Shown one piece after another: positions 1 through 7,276 of a DNA stretch of 30,845 nt (position 1 is its first letter; the number at the start of each line of letters is the position of its first letter). This stretch comes from Virgibacillus_F sp049310925 (GTDB lineage Bacteria; Bacillota; Bacilli; Bacillales; Amphibacillaceae). Location of the stretch: the NCBI RefSeq assembly GCF_049310925.1, contig NZ_JBMERP010000044.1:1-30845 (forward strand), read 5' to 3'. The notes under the pieces were generated by a model. That model did not search any database and had not been told where the DNA came from. It saw nothing but the letters and a program-made list of their open reading frames with translations. The translations under genes and the position numbers were made by a program.

Positions 1-198
1 AGTAATGTCTATCAGGGAGCGATTCTGTTGACAGCTGTTACTAGCTTATACGATGGGTTAATTGCTTTTGGAACAGATCTTTCACCAATTACACCTTACA
101 TGGAAAAGCTACCTTTCTTCGCTGTAGGTCTAGGATGGGTTGTCCCAGCTGTAGTTGGTGGAATCATTGGATTACTAGTAGGCAAAGCAAAAGAATAA
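1..198 (+). CDS. brnQ: Branched-chain amino acid:cation symporter (BrnQ/LIVCS type), 3' end only
   Basis: The window opens inside a reading frame in frame 1 that ends at the TAA at 196-198, leaving 65 residues. The fragment starts SNVYQGAILLTAVTSLYDGL and contains two hydrophobic stretches separated by a short polar segment. It ends with a glycine-rich helix (VVGGIIGLLVG) and a basic tail KAKE. This matches, from memory of the family, the last two membrane segments of BrnQ carriers, which bring leucine, isoleucine and valine into the cell with Na+ or H+. The start and most of the protein lie outside the window, so substrate and completeness cannot be judged. No convincing terminator was seen between this stop and the oppositely oriented amidase gene. 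Confidence 0.7.
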   Translation, partial: SNVYQGAILLTAVTSLYDGLIAFGTDLSPITPYMEKLPFFAVGLGWVVPAVVGGIIGLLVGKAKE

Positions 199-253
199 AC
201 TCTCTTCCGGTAAAAAAAATCACGACAGATCTATTGACCCGTCGCTTGAGGAA

Positions 254-1294
254 CTAGTTATCTAATTCCATTTGAATATATCTTCTTGTATTTGGGCCGT
301 ATATACCATCATTAGCTAATGCGGCATACATGGATTGGAATCTTCTTACCGCGTCTTCTGTCAGCGGTCCATACTTTCCATCAATTAATTCAGGGTCAAA
401 GTTAATTTCTCTTAAAGCGCGCTGCAGCTGTTTTACTGCAGGACCCTCATCGCCATATTGTAACGTGACGTTAGGCAATGGAAAATCATTGATAGGTCTA
501 CTGCTATTAATTACCTCTTTTAGTTTACCTAATGTTTGTGGTCCAACCAGGCCATCTACAGTTAACCCGTATCTTTTTTGGAACATCATTACGGCTCGTT
601 GTGTCTCCGGACCATATTGACCATCGACGCCATAGATAGGAAGAGAAAAGCCGGCTCTTAACAAGTCTTGTTGCACTTCCCTGACAAATTGACCTTCGTC
701 ACCAATATCTAACGGTAAATCTACTGAGGAGCCTTTAACAACTGGGTCAGGAGTTATTTCACTACCCTGAAAATACTGCTGGTAGGAATTTTCCACATCA
801 TTTATGAAGTCATTCCACGAAATTCCGTGTTGATTTAAAGCGTTTTGTGGATCTGTTCTGCGATATGGATCTAAGGTGCTATGTGCAACAATGTCCTCAC
901 TTGGGTCTAAATTATACTTGTCAACGAGATATGCATGATACCAAACATATCGCTTATATGCTTCTTGAAAGTTGATATTTCCGCCATATGCGAGCTCCAC
1001 ACCAATTGCTGCATCATTAGCATCTTCACCATAAAGCCGATTGTCTGTACCAACATTGTAACGTACATGCCAAGCCTTTTCATTTAAGGGTACGATTTCC
1101 AGAATAGTACTGTCATCGATGAATGTATGAGCAGAGGCAGTCGGGTCAGAATTTTCAAAGTAATTCCTATTTGCATATGCTGAAGACCCCGGATTTCCTG
1201 TATCGTGACTGACAATATATTCTACTTCCTGTAAATCTTCACCAGATCTTGCATTTCCTAGATTGATATAATCTTTTGTTATCTTGTACGGCAT
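254..1294 (-). CDS. N-acetylmuramoyl-L-alanine amidase (Amidase_2) with two PG_binding_1 repeats
   Basis: A predicted zinc amidase of 346 residues that cuts the amide bond between MurNAc and the stem peptide in cell-wall peptidoglycan. Residues 20-170 are the Amidase_2 domain. The first zinc histidine is in SHDTGN (H30), followed by ASAHTFIDD, AIGVELAYG and the second metal site AHSTLDPYRRTDPQ. Two peptidoglycan-binding repeats follow (about 195-260 and 275-340), each with the DGxYGPxT turn. I chose the ATG at 1292-1294 because GAGGTG sits just upstream; a start 14 codons earlier lacks a good site. There is no signal peptide, as in prophage endolysins or mother-cell lytic enzymes of the CwlH kind. 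No holin or other phage genes lie beside it, so a sporulation or stress-lysis role is my inference. Confidence 0.88.
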   Translation of the reverse strand: MPYKITKDYINLGNARSGEDLQEVEYIVSHDTGNPGSSAYANRNYFENSDPTASAHTFIDDSTILEIVPLNEKAWHVRYNVGTDNRLYGEDANDAAIGVELAYGGNINFQEAYKRYVWYHAYLVDKYNLDPSEDIVAHSTLDPYRRTDPQNALNQHGISWNDFINDVENSYQQYFQGSEITPDPVVKGSSVDLPLDIGDEGQFVREVQQDLLRAGFSLPIYGVDGQYGPETQRAVMMFQKRYGLTVDGLVGPQTLGKLKEVINSSRPINDFPLPNVTLQYGDEGPAVKQLQRALREINFDPELIDGKYGPLTEDAVRRFQSMYAALANDGIYGPNTRRYIQMELDN

Positions 1295-1322
1295 TTTTTT
1301 CACCTCACAATATAAATTTTTT

Positions 1323-1365
1323 AGGAACCTTTCCACCCTGTAAAAAAGAACCTTAAAGGGTTCCT
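1323..1365 (-). terminator. Possible intrinsic terminator/attenuator in the amidase 5' region
   Basis: On the minus strand GAACC (1363-1359) pairs with GGTTC (1352-1348) and is followed directly by six T (1347-1342). A second GGTTCCT (1329-1323) can pair instead with AGGAACC (1365-1359). Two mutually exclusive hairpins upstream of a start codon are typical of leader control. The stems are short, and no gene lies upstream on this strand that would need a terminator. Confidence 0.3.
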
Positions 1366-1371
1366 TATAGT

Positions 1372-1785
1372 AATATATTTAAGTTTATTCCAAATGTGAG
1401 ATAAAAAGGCGGAAAGCTAGCGTACAATTGTTTTAAACACCAGTGACTTGGCACGAGAACTTGAGGAAGGTTTATAGTTTACAATACATGTATAGTAATG
1501 AAAGAGTTCAAAAAAAAAAACAATACCTTTAGGCACATGATAGATGTTCTAACAACTCAGTTGCTACGGTACTACCACAACCTCATTGCAATTTGCTTCG
1601 TTAAACCCCTCTCAGAATTAAATACCTGGGTAATTTATGCAAACTTTTGCCTGGTGTGACTATACCTGCAGAACGAAAATGGGACATTAATAATTTATTC
1701 AATAATAGATTCTAAGACTCAGTTATTTCAGCTCTTTTTTTAAACATAAATATGTTAAGATTAACTATACTAAAGGAGGATCATC
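1372..1785. other. Gene-free divergent region between the amidase gene and recQ
   Basis: About 410 bases with no credible reading frame. Read on the minus strand it holds GTGGTAGTACCGTAGC (about 1583-1568), which is loosely like the T-box core, and an eleven-base T run at 1520-1510. The match is poor and no specifier stem could be assigned. Promoters for both flanking genes are expected here but none was convincing. The recQ ribosome binding site AAAGGAGG lies at its right end. Confidence 0.4.
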
Positions 1786-3930
1786 ATGATCGCTGAAGCA
1801 GAAAAAATCCTACAAACTTATTATGGTTTTCCAGCTTTTAGACCTGGACAAAAGGAAACTATATCCAATATATTACAATTAAAAAATTCACTAGCTGTCA
1901 TGCCAACCGGGGGTGGTAAATCCGTTTGCTATCAAATTCCCGGTATGTCCTTAGATGGTGTTGCAATTATTATTTCGCCTCTAATTTCGTTAATGAAGGA
2001 TCAGGTAGATGCATTGAACTCGCTTGGCATTGCAGCTACGTATATAAATAGTTCGTTATCAACAGCCGAACAACAGCAACGCCACCGTGATATCGAGGCA
2101 CGACGATACAAATTTGTCTACGTCGCACCTGAACGTTTTGAGTCATCTTTTTTTGTTCAGCTGGTCAAACGTATACCAATTGCATTAGTCGCTTTTGATG
2201 AAGCGCATTGTATTTCTCAATGGGGGCACGATTTTAGGCCAAGCTACCGCTCTATTGTTCCAAACTTAAAAGCTTTATCCAACATTCCTGTATATGTAGC
2301 ACTGACCGCAACCGCTACTGAAGAAGTTATTTCAGATATCCAGACATTACTACATATTGATGATGAACATGTTACGAATACTGGATTTGAACGTGACAAT
2401 CTTTCCTTTCATATCGTTAAAGGTAAGGACAAGCCAAGCTACGTTCGATCATTTCTTGCTGAGAGAAAAAATGAATCGGGGATTATTTATACAGCTACAC
2501 GAAAACAGGCAGATGCTTTATTTGAACAACTAACGACAAAAGGAATTTCTGTAGCAAAATACCATGCGGGCATGTCTGAGGACGAACGAAAAAAATCACA
2601 AGCAGCATTCATAACTGATGAAATTCCCGTCATGATTGCCACCAATGCATTCGGTATGGGGATTGATAAATCGAACGTTCGATATGTTATTCACTACGCA
2701 ATGCCGATGACCATTGAATCATACTACCAAGAAGCGGGCCGTGCAGGACGTGACGGTGAACCCAGCGATTGTATCTTGTTATTTTCAGCACAGGATATTC
2801 AATTACAGAAATTTCTAATCGAACAATCCTTTATGGACGATGATGCCAAACGAGGTGAATACCGTAAGCTCCAGTCCATGATCAACTATTGTCACACGCA
2901 TAGCTGTATGACTTCCTTTATTTTGGATTATTTCAATGACACGAATGGCAAAAGTTCCTGTGGAAGATGCAGCAATTGTATTAACCGGACGGACCAAACC
3001 GACATGACGAAGGAAGCACAAATGATTCTTTCCTGTGTGAAGCGCATGGGAGAACGATTTGGTGTTGGCATGACCGCCAAAGTATTAAAAGGATCAAACG
3101 ATAAAAAAATAAAAGACTTTAAGCTGCATTTAATTTCCACGTATGGTATTCTGTCGAATTACACTGAGAAAGCATTAACGGAGTGGATTCACTTTTTAAT
3201 AGCAGAGAATATCCTTGCTACTGAAGAAGGCCGATATCCAACGTTAAAATTGAACCAGGAATCAGTAGACGTGTTGATGGGTAAACGCACAGTTTGGATG
3301 TATTCAACCGTTATCCCAACTGGTGAAGAAGCTGATTATCAGGAAGAGTTATTTGAAGCCTTAAGACAGCTTCGCAAGCAAACTGCCGACGAGCAAAATG
3401 TGCCACCATATGTTTTATTTTCTGATGCTACATTAAAGGATTTGAGCCGATATTTCCCAGATTCAAAAGACGACATGTTAACGATCAAAGGGATTGGCGA
3501 GAAAAAATATGAACAATATGGTAGTGCGTTTCTCGAAGTGATTCAGGAATGGCGCAGGCGTAATCCTGATGTCAAAACAAAAATTAGAATTGACGATAGT
3601 AGTCCGGCAAAGCCTAGAGAAAAGTCTACTAACGAAGAGCCTAGTCATCTAACGAGTTACCAAATGTTCCGGTCTGGTAAATCGATTAAAGACATTTCTG
3701 TTATCCGGGACATGTCACAGCAAACAGTTGAAGGACATATCTTCAAAGCAACCAAAGAAGGCTTTCCGATTGCATGGGAAATTTTCTTCACTTCCGAAGA
3801 AGAAAGAAATGTGCTGGAAGCCCGCAATAATATTGATGAACCAAAGTTGAAACCATTAAAAGACTCTCTTCCTGAAGGCTATACTTATACGAAGATAAAA
3901 GCAGTTTTAGTGAAAAATGAATATATGTGA
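1786..3930 (+). CDS. recQ: ATP-dependent DNA helicase RecQ
   Basis: A 714-residue RecQ helicase that unwinds DNA 3' to 5' during recombination and replication-fork repair. Motif 0 is FRPGQ (18-22), Walker A MPTGGGKS (39-46), the DEAH box begins at D138 in FDEAHCISQWGHDFRPSY, motif III is ALTATAT, and motif VI is YQEAGRAGRDG. A four-cysteine zinc module (about 368-405, ending CGRCSNC) and a winged-helix RQC region follow. An HRDC domain lies at about 515-590 (LTIKGIGEKKYEQYG). The last 80 residues (TSYQMFRSGKSIKDIS...) look like an HTH_40-type DNA-binding extension. The ATG follows AAAGGAGGATCATC, a near-perfect ribosome binding site. The gene is monocistronic, with a strong terminator directly after it. 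Confidence 0.97.
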   Translation: MIAEAEKILQTYYGFPAFRPGQKETISNILQLKNSLAVMPTGGGKSVCYQIPGMSLDGVAIIISPLISLMKDQVDALNSLGIAATYINSSLSTAEQQQRHRDIEARRYKFVYVAPERFESSFFVQLVKRIPIALVAFDEAHCISQWGHDFRPSYRSIVPNLKALSNIPVYVALTATATEEVISDIQTLLHIDDEHVTNTGFERDNLSFHIVKGKDKPSYVRSFLAERKNESGIIYTATRKQADALFEQLTTKGISVAKYHAGMSEDERKKSQAAFITDEIPVMIATNAFGMGIDKSNVRYVIHYAMPMTIESYYQEAGRAGRDGEPSDCILLFSAQDIQLQKFLIEQSFMDDDAKRGEYRKLQSMINYCHTHSCMTSFILDYFNDTNGKSSCGRCSNCINRTDQTDMTKEAQMILSCVKRMGERFGVGMTAKVLKGSNDKKIKDFKLHLISTYGILSNYTEKALTEWIHFLIAENILATEEGRYPTLKLNQESVDVLMGKRTVWMYSTVIPTGEEADYQEELFEALRQLRKQTADEQNVPPYVLFSDATLKDLSRYFPDSKDDMLTIKGIGEKKYEQYGSAFLEVIQEWRRRNPDVKTKIRIDDSSPAKPREKSTNEEPSHLTSYQMFRSGKSIKDISVIRDMSQQTVEGHIFKATKEGFPIAWEIFFTSEEERNVLEARNNIDEPKLKPLKDSLPEGYTYTKIKAVLVKNEYM

Positions 3931-3936
3931 TAGGAG

Positions 3937-3967
3937 CGCACTTCCAAGTAGGGAGTGCGTTTTTTTA
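3937..3967 (+). terminator. Intrinsic terminator of recQ
   Basis: A nine-pair stem (3937-3945 with 3951-3959, one G-T pair) closes a five-base loop and is followed by seven T. It starts seven bases after the recQ stop codon. Confidence 0.9.
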
Positions 3968-4012
3968 TTTTTTGAGAGCATCGTTGTTGAAGATAGGCGG
4001 GGTGTTGGCGTG

Positions 4013-4243
4013 ACGGGTGATTTATTTGATTAAAGGGTGATTCTCTGGCCACAACGGGTGATTTATTTGATTAACGGGTGATTCTTTGCCCACGACGGGT
4101 GATTTATCCGATTAACGGGTGATTCTTTGCCCACGACGGGGGATTTATCCGATTAACGGGTGATTCTTTGCCCACGACGGGGGATTTATCCGATTAACGG
4201 GGGATTTCGGGCCCATAACGGGTGATTTTTTAACCATGACGGC
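4013..4243. repeat. 41-bp tandem repeat made of alternating 20- and 21-bp half units (ACGGGTGATT boxes)
   Basis: The box ACGGGTGATT, or a close variant, begins at 4013, 4033, 4054, 4074, 4095, 4115, 4136, 4156, 4177, 4197, 4218 and, degenerate, 4239. Spacing alternates 20, 21, 20, 21 and so on. Two spacer types alternate: one like TATCCGATTA and one like CTTTGCCCACG. The later copies change GGGTG to GGGGG. The array lies in the convergent space between the recQ terminator and the aminopeptidase terminator. It has no start codons or long reading frame of its own. Its role is unknown. Confidence 0.93.
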
Positions 4244-4296
4244 TACTTCCCCTTTAGGGTCAAACCTTAAAAAACATCTATTTCATCCAAATAAAA

Positions 4297-4332
4297 AGAA
4301 AAAATCCGCCACCAAATTTATCTTGGAGGCGG
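4297..4332 (-). terminator. Intrinsic terminator of the M29 aminopeptidase gene
   Basis: On the minus strand CCGCC (4332-4328) pairs with GGCGG (4310-4306), and an inner CCAA/TTGG extends the stem across one T-T mismatch. A T run at 4304-4299 follows. Confidence 0.85.
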
Positions 4333-4341
4333 CATAAAGGT

Positions 4342-5580
4342 CTATTTAATTTCAAATGCCCATGTTCCATTACGGAAAACTGCTTCTGTTGTACCATCCT
4401 GTAACACGCCGTCGATATCAAGATTTTCTGAGCCGATCATGAAATCTACATGTGTTAAACTATCATTCACTCCATGCTTATCAAGTTCTTCACTGTTCAT
4501 ATACGCTCCGCCTTCTAGATTAGTCGGATATGCTTTTCCAAGCGCAATATGACACGATGCATTTTCGTCGAATAGTGTGTTATAGAAAATCAATCCTGAC
4601 TGGGATACAGGTGATTCATGTGGTACTAGTGCCACTTCACCGAGACGCGTTGCACCTTCATCAGTTTCAAGCAAGTGTTTTAATGTATCTTCGCCTTGCT
4701 CTGCTTTGTAATCAACTACTTTTCCATCCTTAAATGTCAATGTGAAATTGTCAATCAGACTTCCACCATAATTTAACGGTTTAGTACTTGAAACAGTACC
4801 ATTTACTCCATATTTATGTGGTAGAGAAAACACTTCTTCAGTTGGCATATTTGGATTGAATGTTATACTTTTTGCGGATTCAGCAGATCCACCTTTCCAA
4901 ATGTGCCCTTCTGGTAGTTCAAGTTCCAGGTCAGTTCCTGGTGCTTTATAAATTAATTTTTTGTAGTTTTTCTTATTCATAAGCTCTCGTGCAACTCTTA
5001 GTTTTGCGTTATGGGCATCCCATGCTGCCACTGGGTCGTCCTGGTCAACACGAACGATTTTTACAATTGCTTCCCAAAGACTTTCAACTGCATCTTCTTG
5101 TGACTTGTCAGGGAAAATTTTCTGTGCCCAATCCCCTGTTGGAATGGAAATGATCGACCACGTAATTAAATCGTTCATCGTGTACTTACGAAAGTTTGTC
5201 ATAGCCTGTGCCGCTGCTTTGTTTGCCTTTGCAACACGTCCTGAATCAATATCTTTCAATAAATCAGGATTGGTGGAACGAATGGACAATATCGCTGCAC
5301 CATCTTCTGCATACATATCGTGCAATTTAACTTTCCATTCCGGAAAATCTGCAATCACTTCATCTGGCGCATTTTCATATTTCAAAAGTGTAATCTCGTC
5401 ATCTACCCAATTGATATGTACATCTTTGGCACCAATTTCATATGCTTTACGAACCACTATTTTCGTAAACTCCGCTCCTTCAATTGGTGCATTAATTACT
5501 AAAGCCTGATTTTTTTGCAGATTAACCCCTTTACGTAACGCGAGTTCTGCATATTTTTCTTTTGTTTTTTGGTTGACCAT
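4342..5580 (-). CDS. ampS: M29 family metallo-aminopeptidase (AmpS/PepS)
   Basis: A cytoplasmic two-metal aminopeptidase of 412 residues, the usual length for AmpS/PepS/aminopeptidase T, which releases N-terminal amino acids from peptides. The N-terminal domain begins KYAELALRKGVNLQKNQALVI, and the C-terminal half carries the family's metal-site segments. Those visible are EGHIWKGGS, VPHESPVSQSG, DENASCHIALG and NDSLTHVDFMIGS. The ATG follows GGAGGTAATACG. A likely promoter reads TTGGCA (5653-5648), 18 bases, AATAAT (5629-5624). The gene is transcribed alone, divergently from the HxlR-type regulator, and ends in a good terminator. Whether the regulator controls it is not shown by the sequence. 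Confidence 0.95.
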   Translation of the reverse strand: MVNQKTKEKYAELALRKGVNLQKNQALVINAPIEGAEFTKIVVRKAYEIGAKDVHINWVDDEITLLKYENAPDEVIADFPEWKVKLHDMYAEDGAAILSIRSTNPDLLKDIDSGRVAKANKAAAQAMTNFRKYTMNDLITWSIISIPTGDWAQKIFPDKSQEDAVESLWEAIVKIVRVDQDDPVAAWDAHNAKLRVARELMNKKNYKKLIYKAPGTDLELELPEGHIWKGGSAESAKSITFNPNMPTEEVFSLPHKYGVNGTVSSTKPLNYGGSLIDNFTLTFKDGKVVDYKAEQGEDTLKHLLETDEGATRLGEVALVPHESPVSQSGLIFYNTLFDENASCHIALGKAYPTNLEGGAYMNSEELDKHGVNDSLTHVDFMIGSENLDIDGVLQDGTTEAVFRNGTWAFEIK

Positions 5581-5623
5581 CGTATTACCTCCGTTGTTGT
5601 TATCATATATTTCGTGTACCGTT

Positions 5624-5653
5624 ATTATTTCATAAACCTAGAAAGATTGCCAA
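5624..5653 (-). promoter_or_regulatory. Predicted sigma-A promoter of the aminopeptidase gene
   Basis: Minus strand TTGGCA, 18-base spacer, AATAAT. Both hexamers match the consensus at five of six positions. The start codon lies about 40 bases downstream. Confidence 0.5.
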
Positions 5654-5717
5654 AAAAATTGATTAAATTATATAAAAATATTGCATCAGGACAGAGAGCG
5701 ACAGGTTCCGCAATCGA

Positions 5718-5746
5718 TTTACGCATCTTTTGCAGTGTGGTATACT
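5718..5746 (+). promoter_or_regulatory. Predicted sigma-A promoter of the HxlR-type regulator
   Basis: TTTACG at 5718-5723, 17-base spacer, TATACT at 5741-5746. The predicted transcription start, near 5753, falls in the operator-like palindrome. A second, weaker candidate (TTTACA 5776-5781, 17 bases, ATATAA 5799-5804) lies nearer the gene. Confidence 0.6.
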
Positions 5747-5753
5747 GTTATTA

Positions 5754-5769
5754 AGTTACTTTTTGTAAT
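5754..5769 (+). promoter_or_regulatory. Operator-like palindrome TTAC-N5-GTAA
   Basis: TTAC (5756-5759), five T, GTAA (5765-5768), extended by an A-T and a G-T pair. It lies just downstream of the TATACT box. It resembles, from memory, the TACT-ATTT-GTA style of operators bound by YodB, a DUF24/HxlR regulator. Autorepression by the next gene is my inference. Confidence 0.45.
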
Positions 5770-5829
5770 TAGTTATTTACATTAATTAAAGTTTTTATAT
5801 ATAAACCCATTTTAAAAGAGGTGGTATTC

Positions 5830-6162
5830 ATGGAAGAATTATGTCCACGATTTGAAAGTGCTATGCAACTAGTCAGCAAACGTTGGGTTGGTCTAATTCT
5901 GTTTGATCTTTTAAAAGGCAAAAGGCGCTTTTCCGAAATGGAAGCAAACTTACCAATAAGTGGCAGGTTGCTCTCGGATCGATTAAAAATGTTGGAGCAG
6001 GAAGGTATTGTTGTTCGAAACATATACTCTGAGTTCCCTGTCCGAATTGAGTATTCGTTATCTGAAAAAGGAAACGCACTAGAACCAGTTATTCAAGCAA
6101 TTCAGCATTGGGCTGAGGATTGGGTCACATTAGAAGATAAAACCAATCAAGAAGTTAAATAG
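5830..6162 (+). CDS. HxlR (DUF24) family winged-helix transcriptional regulator
   Basis: A 110-residue DNA-binding protein of the HxlR/DUF24 family, which usually acts as a dimer and senses electrophiles, quinones or oxidants through a cysteine near the N-terminus. That cysteine is present here as C5 in MEELCPRFESAMQLV. The winged helix spans about 15-95 and includes KRWVGLILFDLLKGKRRFSEM and the recognition helix region ISGRLLSDRLKMLEQEGIV. I chose the ATG at 5830 because AGAGGTGG lies just upstream; a GTG at 5821 would use that same site as coding sequence. The gene has its own promoter, a palindrome at the transcription start and a terminator. No reductase or dioxygenase target gene is adjacent, so its inducer is unknown. 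Confidence 0.92.
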   Translation: MEELCPRFESAMQLVSKRWVGLILFDLLKGKRRFSEMEANLPISGRLLSDRLKMLEQEGIVVRNIYSEFPVRIEYSLSEKGNALEPVIQAIQHWAEDWVTLEDKTNQEVK

Positions 6163-6166
6163 GTAT

Positions 6167-6199
6167 AGGCTGTTGAAAGTTAACAGCCTTTTTTTTTTG
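6167..6199 (+). terminator. Intrinsic terminator of the HxlR-type gene
   Basis: GGCTGTT (6168-6174) pairs with AACAGCC (6182-6188) around a seven-base loop, followed by a long T run. Confidence 0.9.
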
Positions 6200-6322
6200 A
6201 CAGAAATTCTTTCTTACTACATTAGTTCAATTAAGATACTCACCGTTGAGTCTTTGCGAATGCCACCTTTTCTAGTGCTGTTTTTGAATGTATCATCGTT
6301 CCAATTGACCAGTTTGCTTCAT

Positions 6323-7276
6323 TCAATCCCCGAGCTCCTTACCTAACATAAACTGCAGCATCACATTTGCTGCTACTCTACTTGTCATGTTCCGGATATC
6401 GATTGTCGGGTCGATTTCTACGATGTCCATTGCCTTGACCTTTTCGTGCTGTGCCGCAAGATGAACCCCTGCGAGGAGCGCACTGCTGTCCATTCCACCT
6501 GGCCCTATTGCTGGGCAACCTGGTGCAAAGGCCTGATCCAGTACATCCATGTCGACAGATAGATAAATAACATCCACCCGATCTCCCAGCAGTTTCAATT
6601 CACGTTCTAAAATTGCTAGTATTGATTCCCGCACAAGATCCTGCATCGTGTACACGACAACGCCATGTTCTTTAGCATAGTCGTCGTATGCTTTGGCATT
6701 AGTGAAGTCTCGAATACCAATTTGAACTAGGTTTTCACCCTTCAAAGTTCCATCCTCTATCAATCGTCTGAATGGGGTTCCATTTGTTGGACCTCCATCC
6801 TCCACATTCCGTAAATCATGATGTGCATCAAACTGGATTACACCTACTGATACATCTTCCTTCGAAAAAGCTTTAATCGATGAATGGCTAATCGAGTGGT
6901 CTCCACCTAGTACAATCCAGTTAGCAGCCGCTTCTGTTTCATAAATATCTGAAAGCCCTTCATACAATCGCTGTTGATTACCAACAACATCAGTTGGGTT
7001 CATATTGATGTCACCAAAGTCAATGATCGCATCGGTGAAATCAACGCCTGTATCCCCCGAGAAAGTAGTATAACTTGTTAGTGCTAATCGAATTGCTGCA
7101 GGGGCAAAGGATGCTCCAGAGTGACTAATCGATGATTTTGAAAAAGGAGCGCCCGCAATTCCGAAATCAGCTGTTATACCTTTTTCCCAGGGAATCAGCA
7201 ATTCGCTCATTTTTGTTGTATACCGATCTTTAAATACCGCTTCCCCTGCAGGCTTAACATGTCTCAACCCGGTCAT
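6323..7276 (-). CDS. hutG: Formimidoylglutamase HutG
   Basis: The last enzyme of histidine degradation: it hydrolyses N-formimidoyl-L-glutamate to glutamate and formamide in the cytoplasm. The 317-residue protein belongs to the arginase/agmatinase superfamily. The dimanganese ligands are visible in GGDHSIS, DAHHD and SVDMDVLDQAFAPGCP. It is the last gene of the hut operon, and its ATG overlaps the hutI stop codon by four bases (ATGA), which suggests translational coupling. GAGAGGCAGG about a dozen bases upstream may serve as a ribosome binding site. The arginase fold alone could mean agmatinase or arginase, but the operon context settles it as HutG. Confidence 0.95.
   Translation of the reverse strand: MTGLRHVKPAGEAVFKDRYTTKMSELLIPWEKGITADFGIAGAPFSKSSISHSGASFAPAAIRLALTSYTTFSGDTGVDFTDAIIDFGDINMNPTDVVGNQQRLYEGLSDIYETEAAANWIVLGGDHSISHSSIKAFSKEDVSVGVIQFDAHHDLRNVEDGGPTNGTPFRRLIEDGTLKGENLVQIGIRDFTNAKAYDDYAKEHGVVVYTMQDLVRESILAILERELKLLGDRVDVIYLSVDMDVLDQAFAPGCPAIGPGGMDSSALLAGVHLAAQHEKVKAMDIVEIDPTIDIRNMTSRVAANVMLQFMLGKELGD

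Noticed and set aside
254..1294. Prophage
   Set aside because: Only an endolysin-like amidase is present; no holin, structural, integrase or repressor genes are nearby.
1510..1690. T-box riboswitch on the minus strand
   Set aside because: GGTAGTACCGTAGC is only loosely like the T-box core. No specifier loop or proper antiterminator could be drawn, and the downstream gene is a cell-wall amidase rather than an amino acid gene.
4013..4243. CRISPR array
   Set aside because: Regular spacing, but the sequences between boxes are themselves repeated and alternate between two types. Repeats are about 10 bases and no cas genes are present.
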